Shown here in pieces: positions 18,253 to 27,598 of a stretch of DNA of 64,000 nucleotides. Source of the stretch: Chitinophaga sp. 180180018-3 (GTDB lineage: Bacteria; Bacteroidota; Bacteroidia; Chitinophagales; Chitinophagaceae). The notes beneath the pieces are model-generated. The model ran no database searches. It saw only the letters and a program-made list of their open reading frames with translations, and had not been told where the DNA came from. How positions within the stretch are numbered: position 1 is the stretch's first letter; each line of letters begins with the position of its first letter. The stretch lies in assembly GCF_037893185.1 (NCBI RefSeq), contig NZ_CP140772.1, positions 4,836,001 through 4,900,000 of the forward strand, in the 5' to 3' direction. Both the position numbers and the translations under genes were made by a program.

Positions 18253-19917
18253 TCACCAACCAAAATTCTGCGGCGCCAGATTCGGATTCAAATTAAGCTC
18301 CTGCAACGGAATAGGCAGCAGATACATCTTATCATTCCAGGTACGCGTTGTGATCGCATACGGTTGTACATAGTAGTTATTATTCACTACCACGTTGCTT
18401 ACATCATAAGTGTATTGCGCTCTCATGGCCGGCAGCAATTTCATTCCCAGGATAGTTTCGCTGTTATTGATCAGGGTGCCTGCATGCCATCTGTGCAGAT
18501 CGTCGAAACGGAATCCTTCTGTAGCCAGCTCCACCCTGCGTTCTCTTCTTATTTCATCTATTAACACAGGTACATTCGGGAAATGTGATTGCGGATCCCG
18601 TTGCAGGCTGGTCAGTTGCATATGCGGCATTCCTACCCTGTCTCTGAGCTTATTGATGGTGTTATCCAGCACATCCTGCGTACAGGTGCCCAGCTCGGCT
18701 CTGGCCTCTGCATCTATGAGCAGTGTTTCTGCATACCGGAATATGAAGAAGTCGTAGGTGGAGTTGTTCGCGTTCCAGGCGGTAATGCTGGAAGAACGGC
18801 CCTTGATACATTGATACCCGGTAGAAGTAACGTTGGTGCCTACTCTTGGTAAGGTGATCAGATCACCATTCAGGAAATCAAATCCCCTTGTGGCGATGGT
18901 TTGCTTAATCCTGGGATCTCTGTTGATGATTTCCATCCCTAATGAATCATCTCCTTTATACAACGCGCTGAGCGAGGTTGGCAGGCCATCGGTACACAGG
19001 TAAGTACGTACAAAATCTTTGCTATAACCGTCGCCGGATTCACCCAGCTGGCGATCCACATTGTTATAAGTATTGGCGGAAGCCATGTAACGCATGGCCA
19101 TAATCGCTTCCGGGTTGCCTTTCAGCTCGTCCTGGATAAAGAGATTGTAGTAGTCCGACTGTGGCTTGCCTGTTGAAAAGATGCTATAGCTCTTCGAATT
19201 AATGATCTGTTCAGCCGCATCAGCAGCTGCCTGCAGATAAGCGGTACCATCGCCGGCGCTGAAATACTTCCGGTAAGTACCTTCCCATAAACATACCCTT
19301 GCTTTAAATGCAAGCGCCTGATATTTGCCAAGCCTTCCATCCTGTGAGGGAGCTACCGGCAGGTAACTTACGGCAGTATTCAAGTCGGCCAGTACAGCGT
19401 CCATCACCCCTGCATGAGTTGTTTTAGGACCATATAATACAGAGATACTGGTATCTGTAAGATACCTGGTGATATAGGGTACATCGCCATATTGTTTAAC
19501 AAGATTGAAATATTGCATGGCCCTGAAGAAGAGCGTTTCCCCTACATAAATATTTTTTATAGAATCAGGAATATTTGCTTTCTGATAGCTCATCATAAAA
19601 AAGTTGCAGGCCCTGATATTGGCATAAGGTGTGTTCCAGTTACCATCGCTTTGCGGAATGGTATATGTTCCCGCCAGCAATGTATTCTGCGATTTGGGCA
19701 CTTTATCATCCGACTGCCCGTCTGCATTTACAAGGAATTGTGTTGGCAGCCAGCTATAATATTGATTGCAATAGACCTGCAGGTCACTTTCAGTATTAAA
19801 AAAAGTTTGCGGCGTAATGGCGCTCAGCGGCTGCCTGTCGAGAAATGCATCCTTCCGGCACGAGCTTATGGAGAAAATTACCACTGCCACAAAAAAAATA
19901 TCTATCAGCTTTTTCAT
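18253..19917 (-). CDS. SusD/RagB-family outer-membrane lipoprotein (PUL2)
   Basis: 554 residues with lipobox ISSCRK (Cys20) and the SusD start DAFLDRQPLSAITPQTFFNTESDLQVYCNQYY. Central SusD motifs include GETLFFRAMQYFNLVKQYGDVPY and the conserved ELATEGFRFDDLHRW C-terminal segment. It caps the SusC encoded upstream (20-nt gap) and binds glycan at the surface. Neighbouring genes give no clear substrate, because PUL2 contains no glycosidase on its own strand. Confidence 0.93.
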   Translation of the reverse strand: MKKLIDIFFVAVVIFSISSCRKDAFLDRQPLSAITPQTFFNTESDLQVYCNQYYSWLPTQFLVNADGQSDDKVPKSQNTLLAGTYTIPQSDGNWNTPYANIRACNFFMMSYQKANIPDSIKNIYVGETLFFRAMQYFNLVKQYGDVPYITRYLTDTSISVLYGPKTTHAGVMDAVLADLNTAVSYLPVAPSQDGRLGKYQALAFKARVCLWEGTYRKYFSAGDGTAYLQAAADAAEQIINSKSYSIFSTGKPQSDYYNLFIQDELKGNPEAIMAMRYMASANTYNNVDRQLGESGDGYSKDFVRTYLCTDGLPTSLSALYKGDDSLGMEIINRDPRIKQTIATRGFDFLNGDLITLPRVGTNVTSTGYQCIKGRSSSITAWNANNSTYDFFIFRYAETLLIDAEARAELGTCTQDVLDNTINKLRDRVGMPHMQLTSLQRDPQSHFPNVPVLIDEIRRERRVELATEGFRFDDLHRWHAGTLINNSETILGMKLLPAMRAQYTYDVSNVVVNNNYYVQPYAITTRTWNDKMYLLPIPLQELNLNPNLAPQNFGW

Positions 19918-19937
19918 AATAGTACGTTTGAAGAATT

Positions 19938-22900
19938 TTATAAACCAATCTGAACCCCGGCAGACAACGTTTTATTAAGCGGATAACTGGTATAACCGGA
20001 AATCAGGTCCGGGTCAAAGCCGCCGAATAAAGAAGTAATTTTAAAGAGGTTCTCTCCGGTTACATATACCCTTACATTTCTGATCTTCGAATTTCCAAAC
20101 ACGGAATTAGGGAAAGTGTAACCCAGGGTTATTTGTTTGAATCTTGCGTAGGCAACACTCTGCAGATATTTGGTTTGTGTTTGCTGGTTACCGCCTCCAC
20201 CAAACCTGACTCTGGGGAAATAAGCATTGGGATGATCAGGGGTCCAGTAATCCATCGCATATGCGTAGGGTATACTCCATTCACCACCAGCGAAGGCGTT
20301 AAAAACATTACTGCCGGTTGGACTGAAATCCTGTTTCAGCAGGCCCTGCACAAACATGGTAAAGTCGAATCCTTTATATTCCAGGTTTAAATTGATACCA
20401 AACCTGTAACGCGGCTGGCTATTGCCGATTACGGATAAGTCGCCATGATCCGCCAGTGTTCTTTTCCCATCAGTAATTTTCTTATCGCCATTCAGATCTT
20501 TATACTTTATATCACCGGCCAGCCACTTATACCCCGCCAGTCTGCTGTTATCCACGGCCTGTGCCTCTGCATCTGTCTGATAAAATCCATCCGTGATATA
20601 GCCCCATATCTCGCCCATTTTCCTACCTGGATTCAGGTCATCAATACTGTGGGTAGGATTCTGATTGTATTTAGTAACCGTAGTTACGGCGTCGGACAGG
20701 TTAACGCTAATAGCGTAGCGGAGTTTATCATTTATTATTTTATCCTTCCAGCCGATGTTGAACTCCCAGCCGTTTGTACGAAGCGACGCTGTGTTCTGCT
20801 TGGGAGCACCCGTTCCGAGTACGGCAGGCAGCTGTTGCCCCCCGGTGATCAATCCGGAAGTATTGGTGATAAAATAATCGAAGCTGCCACTCAATCTGTC
20901 GTTCAACAGCGAATAATCCAGGCCGAAGTTCGATGTGGCTATCTTTTCCCAGGTCAGATCACTACGAACCAATCCGGAAGGAGTTACTACTATTCCGGGC
21001 TGATTGTTAAAAAGGTACCCTGTGGTACTATTTCCCATCGTAGGTAATGTAGGATAGAAGTTGCCAATAGAGATAGCACTGGTGGATGCGCGCTGATTAG
21101 GCAGATTTCCATATGAAGCACGCAGCTTCAACTGGCTGATCAGCTTTACATCCTGCATAAATGCTTCGCGGGAGATGTCCCAACCAGCAGATATTGAAGG
21201 GGAAAATACGTAACGGTGCCCCTGCTGAAACCGGGATGTACCATCATATCTGCCGTTCACTTCAATCAGGTATTTATCTTTATAAGCATAGTTTGCCCGG
21301 AAAAAAGTACCAATCAGGGCATATTCTATATCGAGGCTGCTAATGGAAGGCTTAGGATCATTATTCAGACCTATAGCTGGTATAGTGGGTACAATAATAT
21401 TGATTGCCGTTGGCTGTACATTGATAAAGTGCTTGTACTCCTGGTTATAGCCCACCATCGCTTTTACTGAATGATCCCTGCCAAAAGTATTTTCATAGGT
21501 AGCATAGCTATTGAAGGCATAATAGGTATTATTCCACCGTGTTTCAATTACACGCGGGGTTTTAGTCCAGGGGAAAACATCAAGGAAGACCCCGTTTACG
21601 CCATATTCATTGTAAGGCATCAGATTGGCCTTGTCATAGTCTGTATTACTGTTCCACGTATAGTCGGTAATGATAGTAAGATGCTTCACCGGTTGAAGCG
21701 TTGCCCTGGCAGTGGCCCAGTAATCGTTTACATTATCCACATCCCTGCCAGACAGGGCGTTCATTGCCATTGGGTTGGTAAAGCTGCCCTGGCCGGAAAA
21801 ATTCCCGTCGGGGTGCTTTACCGGCATCACCGGTCGCAGGTCACCAGGTATCCACGAACCACCCTGACCAATGAGCGACAGCGCAGGCTTGTTGTTCGTG
21901 GTGCGTGTCATGCTCATATTAAGATCCAGCGACAGCCAGTCGGTAATCTTAGAGGTCAGTTTCAGGTTGGGAGTATACCGGCGATAAACCTGGTTTGCTG
22001 ATTTCTGTAATCCATCCTGTGAAAAGTATCCCATACTTGCCATATAGGTCAGTTTTTCCGTACCACCTGAAAGCGATAAATTATGCTGCTGCATCGGCGC
22101 CCATCCGGGATACAAAGTCTTCACCCAGTTATTGTTGCCAACATAACGATACAGTTTAGGATTGCCCGGATCCGGGTACATATCAGGATTATGAGCAGGA
22201 TCGTTATAGTAGGCCATGATCATCGCTGAGTCTTTTGCTGTAAACGGGCTGGTGGAGGTATTTCCTCCTGTGATGCTACCGGTATACTGGGCTTGATTAA
22301 AAAGTGTCAGAAATCCTTTGGAGTCAACATACTTAGGAAGATTGGCCGGCCTGGCGAAAGAGTAAGATCCTGAATAATTCAGCGTGGGCTCTCCGGTTTT
22401 TCCTTTTTTTGTGGTGATTAATATAACCCCGTAAGCAGCACGGCCACCATAGATTGTAGCGGAGGCCGCATCTTTCAATACAGTAACACTCTCTACGTCC
22501 GATGGGTTTATCAGATTTGGATCACGTTCTACCCCATCTACCAGTATCAGCGGGTTTCCCTGGCCTGGATTATTTATCGTAGGTAATCCGCGGATATTAA
22601 AAGAAGCACCCTGCCCCGGCTGTCCGTTGCCCATGCTAACGTTGAGGCCGGGCACCAGCCCCTGTAGTCCATCTGCCAGGTTCACCAGTGGCCTGCTGGC
22701 CAGTTTCTCCGCACCTACCGAAGCTACAGCACCGGTAAGGTGTATTTTCTTCGTGCTACCATATCCCACATTCACCACCACTTCTCTAAGTGTACCGGTG
22801 GATGGCGCCAGGGCTACGTTGATGGTGCTGGCATTCTGCACCACTATTTCTTTCTGATCATAACCAATGAAGGAGAATATCAATACATCTCCGGGGTTGG

Positions 22901-23396
22901 CATTGATTTTATATGCTCCATCGCCATTGGTGATAACGCCTTTGATGGTGCCTTTGATATGTATAGACACACCCGGCAACGCGCCACCCGTTGAGTCGGT
23001 AACGCGACCGTGTATTTCCATCCGCCCCTGAACAGCTCCCAATCGCTTGATGGTAATCGCTTTTTCAATAATCTCATACGTTAAAGGCTGGCCTTTAAAA
23101 CAGATATCCAGGAAGTCTTTCAGCGGCGCATTTTTCACATTGATCTCCCGGATTACTTTCGCGTCGGACAACAACTCGTCCTGATAAAAAAACTGGTAGT
23201 CCGTCTGTTTTTTTACCATTTGAAAAATTTCAACAAGCGACAAATTTTTGCCATAAATGGTGACCTTTTGCGCCCATGTTTCCGCATGTAACTGAGTGAC
23301 GGCAATCAGCATTAATAAACTGGTTAATTTCATAATCAGCCATGATTTTGGTTTCCTTTTACGCTGGTAAAAGGTAAAGTTTGCAAGCTTTATCAT
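19938..23396 (-). CDS. SusC/RagA-family TonB-dependent transporter with STN domain (PUL2)
   Basis: 1152 residues from the chosen ATG at 23396, where the typical MIKLANFTFYQRKRKP leader begins; the reading frame stays open further upstream but that part has no family features. A signal peptide (LTSLLMLIAVTQLHAETWAQ) is followed by the STN domain (KVTIYGKNLSLVEIF), a carboxypeptidase-regulatory-like domain (HGRVTDSTGGALPGVSI), the plug (NPLILVDGVERDPNLINPSDVESVTVLKDAASATIYGGRAAYG region) and the barrel. It imports glycan fragments with the downstream SusD. The STN domain pairs it with the FecR gene upstream. Confidence 0.92.
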   Translation of the reverse strand: MIKLANFTFYQRKRKPKSWLIMKLTSLLMLIAVTQLHAETWAQKVTIYGKNLSLVEIFQMVKKQTDYQFFYQDELLSDAKVIREINVKNAPLKDFLDICFKGQPLTYEIIEKAITIKRLGAVQGRMEIHGRVTDSTGGALPGVSIHIKGTIKGVITNGDGAYKINANPGDVLIFSFIGYDQKEIVVQNASTINVALAPSTGTLREVVVNVGYGSTKKIHLTGAVASVGAEKLASRPLVNLADGLQGLVPGLNVSMGNGQPGQGASFNIRGLPTINNPGQGNPLILVDGVERDPNLINPSDVESVTVLKDAASATIYGGRAAYGVILITTKKGKTGEPTLNYSGSYSFARPANLPKYVDSKGFLTLFNQAQYTGSITGGNTSTSPFTAKDSAMIMAYYNDPAHNPDMYPDPGNPKLYRYVGNNNWVKTLYPGWAPMQQHNLSLSGGTEKLTYMASMGYFSQDGLQKSANQVYRRYTPNLKLTSKITDWLSLDLNMSMTRTTNNKPALSLIGQGGSWIPGDLRPVMPVKHPDGNFSGQGSFTNPMAMNALSGRDVDNVNDYWATARATLQPVKHLTIITDYTWNSNTDYDKANLMPYNEYGVNGVFLDVFPWTKTPRVIETRWNNTYYAFNSYATYENTFGRDHSVKAMVGYNQEYKHFINVQPTAINIIVPTIPAIGLNNDPKPSISSLDIEYALIGTFFRANYAYKDKYLIEVNGRYDGTSRFQQGHRYVFSPSISAGWDISREAFMQDVKLISQLKLRASYGNLPNQRASTSAISIGNFYPTLPTMGNSTTGYLFNNQPGIVVTPSGLVRSDLTWEKIATSNFGLDYSLLNDRLSGSFDYFITNTSGLITGGQQLPAVLGTGAPKQNTASLRTNGWEFNIGWKDKIINDKLRYAISVNLSDAVTTVTKYNQNPTHSIDDLNPGRKMGEIWGYITDGFYQTDAEAQAVDNSRLAGYKWLAGDIKYKDLNGDKKITDGKRTLADHGDLSVIGNSQPRYRFGINLNLEYKGFDFTMFVQGLLKQDFSPTGSNVFNAFAGGEWSIPYAYAMDYWTPDHPNAYFPRVRFGGGGNQQTQTKYLQSVAYARFKQITLGYTFPNSVFGNSKIRNVRVYVTGENLFKITSLFGGFDPDLISGYTSYPLNKTLSAGVQIGL

Positions 23397-23554
23397 ATAC
23401 TCGTGGAGGTTTTGATACTTTAGAAAACAGACACCCGCTGAGGAAGTAAAGGCACCCCTCAAAGTTTATCGGTGGTAAACAACGGCCCACCGGCATCCTT
23501 TCCCGCACATGCTTATCCGGGAATTATTGTTTTACGGCTTTGTAATTACAGACA

Positions 23555-24721
23555 TTAAAAAACGATTAGCCTATCCTTCTGTATTTTGAACTGCAGTCCT
23601 CCTGTTTCCAATATTCTCAATACCTGAGAGAGATTGTTATCTCTCTTAATAGAACCGGAAAAATGTCCGGTTGGGATTTTGGTTTTATATTCAATCGTGA
23701 AATTATACCACTGTGATAGCATCGATAATATAGCCGGAACATCCCAGCCATTGAAATTAAATTCATTGTTCTTCCACGCCAGTGCTTCTTCCATATTCGG
23801 ATGCTGCAGCAGGTCGGATACGCCATTTCCCACAACAGCCTGTTCACCTGGTTTCAGCATCAGTTCATCGTTTACATCCACCTTCCCTTCTATGAGCGTT
23901 ACTTTCGTTTGTGCGTCATCGTTATAGGAACGGATATTGAAATGTGTTCCCAATACTTTGACTTTACTCTTACCAGCTTTTACTATGAATGGATGCGCCG
24001 GATCATGCTTTACTTCGAAATAAGCTTCTCCATATAAAGAAACAGTACGCTCACTTCCGGTGAAGGCATTGGGGAACGTAATACCGGATGCGGCGTTCAG
24101 CAGTACAGACGTACCGTCGGCCAGCAATAAATGAATCGGCTTACTACCTCTGGGAACGGTGAGCGTATTGGATACCGGCTTTTTGGTGCTGCCTTCAAAG
24201 GCAAGTGTACCATCAGTATGCTTGATGACTTTAACATTCTCCTGGGTTGTTACCATACCCGAATGGGCATTCTCAAAGCGAATGCTGTTACCGTCTTCAG
24301 ATTTCAGCATCCCTATTGACTCAGTAGGCGCAGCAATATCATTTTCCGCCGTGATATTCTCCGGGAGAAATAAACTCTTTTTATACACAAGACAATAACA
24401 ACTCACCCCTATCATTAAGGCGATACCGGCAGCAATGCCGGATAGATAGATCATTCTTCTCTTCCTAACAACATCAACTGGCTTGACAATGTTCAAAAAT
24501 AATTTTCTTTTCTGCTCCGGGGTAAAAAAAGGCGCAGGCGGCTGCTGAAAGTAAGCAGCCTGGGAGAGCTTCTCCAGCTCATTATACATACCAGCTTCCT
24601 GCAGTAGCTGCATTAGCTCGCGAACATCTTTTTCATCAATGGTATTATCACACCATTGCTGAAAGAGTAATTCAATTCTTTGCTGCTTTGAAAACTGATC
24701 CATGAAGACATGTTTTTTCAA
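23555..24721 (-). CDS. FecR-family anti-sigma factor (PUL2)
   Basis: 388 residues. Cytoplasmic N-terminal part (about 1-85), one transmembrane helix (about 88-112, MIYLSGIAAGIALMIGVSCYC), periplasmic FecR domain (RGSKPIHLLLADGTSVLLNAASG, TVSLYGEAYFEVK) and C-terminal DUF4974 (NGWDVPAILSMLSQWYNFTIEY). It is expected to control the ECF sigma encoded 81 nt upstream. A second ATG at residue 7 (24703) is an equally possible start. Confidence 0.9.
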   Translation of the reverse strand: MKKHVFMDQFSKQQRIELLFQQWCDNTIDEKDVRELMQLLQEAGMYNELEKLSQAAYFQQPPAPFFTPEQKRKLFLNIVKPVDVVRKRRMIYLSGIAAGIALMIGVSCYCLVYKKSLFLPENITAENDIAAPTESIGMLKSEDGNSIRFENAHSGMVTTQENVKVIKHTDGTLAFEGSTKKPVSNTLTVPRGSKPIHLLLADGTSVLLNAASGITFPNAFTGSERTVSLYGEAYFEVKHDPAHPFIVKAGKSKVKVLGTHFNIRSYNDDAQTKVTLIEGKVDVNDELMLKPGEQAVVGNGVSDLLQHPNMEEALAWKNNEFNFNGWDVPAILSMLSQWYNFTIEYKTKIPTGHFSGSIKRDNNLSQVLRILETGGLQFKIQKDRLIVF

Positions 24722-24802
24722 TACGTGGCCAACTGCTCACTGGCTGTCTTTAATTAATTGACGCAGGAAATTTCAAAAAGGGGGTATCGGGGAAGAAAAA
24801 TC

Positions 24803-25384
24803 TTATAAATTTTTTATAACGGCGAGGAAAAGCCCAACTGTTGCGACGCCGGAAACCTCTGAAATAATAGACTGGGTGGCTATTTGCAGGTACTTCTTAA
24901 CGGTTTCGGTTGATAAATGCATTTGCTCGGCAATCTCCTTATAAGAAAGCCCATCATGACGGCTCAGCGTAAACACCTTCTTCTGTTGTGGTGGCAGTTG
25001 CGCGATCGCCTTCTCTATAGCACTCAGTTTCTCATCCTCCCAGCTATTGTCGTCCTGATCCCAAAGGTTATGCGTAATCAATTCCTTTCCGGCCCTTTCC
25101 CGGATGGCCTTTCTCAATGCCGAGATAGCCTGATTTTTAGAAACAACATACAACCATGCATGAAAATTACCGACGCCGGGAAGCATTTGCCTGGCATTCC
25201 AGATCTTCAAAAAAACATCCTGTACTATTTCTTCTGTTATTTCTCTCGAATGGGTGAGCCTGAATATATATGCTCCAAGAATATCACTAAACCGGTTAAC
25301 CAGCCATTCAAAAGCTTTTTCGTTACCATTGGCAACCTGAGCAAGTAACTCTCCTTCTGGCATACTATTGTAATGACTGAGCAC
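24803..25384 (-). CDS. ECF RNA polymerase sigma factor (PUL2)
   Basis: 193 residues with region 2 (FEWLVNRFSDILGAYIFRLTHSREITEEIVQDVFLKIWN) and region 4 (LPPQQKKVFTLSRHDGLSYKEIAEQMHLSTETVKKYLQIA). The last ~20 residues are hydrophobic (VATVGLFLAVIKNL), a short tail often seen in PUL sigma factors. It heads the PUL2 cluster and is expected to switch on susCD in response to FecR. Confidence 0.92.
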   Translation of the reverse strand: MLSHYNSMPEGELLAQVANGNEKAFEWLVNRFSDILGAYIFRLTHSREITEEIVQDVFLKIWNARQMLPGVGNFHAWLYVVSKNQAISALRKAIRERAGKELITHNLWDQDDNSWEDEKLSAIEKAIAQLPPQQKKVFTLSRHDGLSYKEIAEQMHLSTETVKKYLQIATQSIISEVSGVATVGLFLAVIKNL

Positions 25385-25518
25385 AATCCTAAGTTAATGA
25401 AGTTTGTATGGATACAATGGGCTCTGAAGCGGTAAGTCAATTTAGTATGATGAAATGAATAAAAAGTATTATTAAAACAGAACGGAGTTATACATTATTC
25501 ACATAAAAATATACAAAA

Positions 25519-26523
25519 TTAACACATACGATCTGCCTGACGGCATCTTCCGTATGTAAACCGCATACAATGCCAGATATTCCCCGGTTTCTCCATATCT
25601 ATAATCAGCGCTTTTCGGGGAAGGGTATGAAGGTCGGGCATTACATTCTGCTGCTGTTGTATAGTGCGAAACTGCCGGAGTGCCATATCCCCAAAAGAAC
25701 AGATAGCCATCATATTTAACCGGAATTTCCGTCTGCGTGTTTCCGGTACCGGCAATGCCGCTATCTCTTCTTCCAGCTCATCCACCATTTTTTTGAATGT
25801 CTGATATAACTGATTGGCATCCTTCATTCTTGTGGGCAATGTTTGTATGCCTTCCTGAAGATCTTTAAAGGTATCAAACAGATCGTTTGTAAGTTGTATG
25901 ATGCCGCCTAACAAAAACCAGCATTGTTGCCAGTTGTGCGATATCTCCATATCATCCATATAGAAATTACATAACAATACAGCAAAGGCGCCTTTCCCAA
26001 CAGTAATACCATAAAGCTCTTCGTTGGTCAGGCCGGGGTCCGTTTGCCTCACAGAGTTGACCTGCGCCTGAAACAATGAACGGGTCACTTCACCGTAATG
26101 TTGCTGATCCTTCACAAAATCTCTGAGTGCCATATGGGACTGTAAAAACAGGCGCTCCTGCGGCGTCCGTGCCATAAAGCTTTCAGAAGCAAACGCAATA
26201 TCATTCAGTTCTGCAACGGTCAGTTCTTCATCGTCGGTAAAATTATCGAAGGTGGTACTGCAAATGAAATATTGCAGCATCCTTGTTCTTTCGCCCTGCG
26301 AGGTTGGCCGGCCACGCAGTGTTGCAAAGGCATCTATCACCATCGGAAGATAAATACTGTAGGCAGTCAATACTTTCTTTCGCGCGTCTTCCGGTAGCAC
26401 TGTACCGGCTGTTGATTCCAGCCGGGCAAGACAGGTCTCTGCCCATTGCATTTCTTTTTTACGGCGTACCATTATCTGAACCACCCGCTGCGCAATACCT
26501 GTCCCAAAACTCAAAAGATACAT
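25519..26523 (-). CDS. Class I isoprenoid synthase-like protein (terpene synthase fold)
   Basis: 334 residues, predicted all-helical. Two metal-binding motifs of class I isoprenoid enzymes are visible: an aspartate-rich DNFTDDEE (93-100) and NDLFDTFKD (213-221), which resembles the NSE/DTE or second DDxxD motif that binds the Mg-diphosphate. The family includes prenyl diphosphate synthases, squalene/phytoene synthases and terpene cyclases; which reaction applies here is not decidable. The gene begins 6 nt after the stop of a UbiA prenyltransferase gene, so the two are almost certainly co-transcribed. Inference: a two-step isoprenoid pathway in which one enzyme acts on a prenyl diphosphate and the other transfers or cyclises it. 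The N-terminus before residue 20 is unusual and the true start may be internal. Confidence 0.7.
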   Translation of the reverse strand: MYLLSFGTGIAQRVVQIMVRRKKEMQWAETCLARLESTAGTVLPEDARKKVLTAYSIYLPMVIDAFATLRGRPTSQGERTRMLQYFICSTTFDNFTDDEELTVAELNDIAFASESFMARTPQERLFLQSHMALRDFVKDQQHYGEVTRSLFQAQVNSVRQTDPGLTNEELYGITVGKGAFAVLLCNFYMDDMEISHNWQQCWFLLGGIIQLTNDLFDTFKDLQEGIQTLPTRMKDANQLYQTFKKMVDELEEEIAALPVPETRRRKFRLNMMAICSFGDMALRQFRTIQQQQNVMPDLHTLPRKALIIDMEKPGNIWHCMRFTYGRCRQADRMC

Positions 26524-26529
26524 GCCTCC

Positions 26530-27498
26530 TTATTTAAGTAAGTATTGAATGAAGATCATAGATAGTATGCCTGTTAACATCACTCCTTTGATATAACTGC
26601 TTAGCCGGTGGTATTCTTCTGCAGCATTTGTATTAAATATCTTCCGGATAATCCATAAAAGCGGTACCATGATAAGTAAGATGGAATAAACAGACAGCAC
26701 CCTGCTCCCGGGTACATTCCTCTGCCATAATACCGGCTGAATGAACACCAGCCCTCCTACTACACCAAGCAGGCTACATGTAACAACACTATGTGCCGCC
26801 TTCCGGCCAAGTACAATAGGAATCGTGCGGCCACCGTATGTGCGGTCGCCCTTTACATCTTCCAGATCTTTTATCAACTCCCGCGCAAATGAGATGACGA
26901 TTGCAAAGCAGGTATATATCAATGTAACCGTTATTATAAAACGGAACTCCGATGGTATCACCATACTGTATTGCATAAAGGTCATAGATGGCTCTGCAAG
27001 GATCAGCACCGGGATAGCGGAAGCGGTAACAACCGCTACGATCACATTACCGATAAGGAATTTCTTCTTGAAGAATGCAGAATAGCAGAATAAAAATATT
27101 TCGCTTAAGAAGATACAAATAATAAGACTGATATTTCCCAGCTTAAAACTTACGATAACTGATAGTATCAATGCTAACAGGTTCATGACAAGATAAACTG
27201 CTAAAGCGCCCTCCTTGCTAATTCCCCGGCCAATATACACCTTATCAGGTTTATTGATTTCATCAATAGCCAGATCAAAATAATCATTGATGATATAACC
27301 CGCTGCCGCTATTAACTGATATACTCCGGCAATCATCAGAAAATCAGTGACACGAAGTTGTGGCGATATGTTAATATGCGACAGCAGTGGATGAATGATG
27401 CAGTACTGGAATAGCAATTGTGTCAGGAAGATAACTAAAAGATTAGGCCAGCGTATAATACGCAGAAATAGGAGATACGTTCTAAACATCGATGACAA
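26530..27498 (-). CDS. UbiA-family membrane prenyltransferase
   Basis: 322 residues, polytopic membrane protein with about nine hydrophobic helices. Both UbiA aspartate motifs are present: NDYFDLAID (71-79) and DLEDVKGD (211-218). Family knowledge: they bind Mg-prenyl diphosphate and attach the prenyl chain to an aromatic or glycerol-phosphate acceptor; some members (UbiA-type terpene cyclases) cyclise the prenyl chain instead. It lies first in a two-gene unit with the isoprenoid synthase (gap 6 nt). No quinone- or lipid-pathway gene is near, so the acceptor is unknown. It resembles (geranylgeranyl)glycerol-phosphate transferase-type members of the family. Confidence 0.85.
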   Translation of the reverse strand: MSSMFRTYLLFLRIIRWPNLLVIFLTQLLFQYCIIHPLLSHINISPQLRVTDFLMIAGVYQLIAAAGYIINDYFDLAIDEINKPDKVYIGRGISKEGALAVYLVMNLLALILSVIVSFKLGNISLIICIFLSEIFLFCYSAFFKKKFLIGNVIVAVVTASAIPVLILAEPSMTFMQYSMVIPSEFRFIITVTLIYTCFAIVISFARELIKDLEDVKGDRTYGGRTIPIVLGRKAAHSVVTCSLLGVVGGLVFIQPVLWQRNVPGSRVLSVYSILLIMVPLLWIIRKIFNTNAAEEYHRLSSYIKGVMLTGILSMIFIQYLLK

Positions 27499-27598
27499 TT
27501 GTAGGTAAGAGATATCAATAGGTCATCCAAGATACAAAATCTAATTAAAAAACAAGCTTTTGTACAGAATAGCTTATAGCTGCAATTGACGGGGGGCA

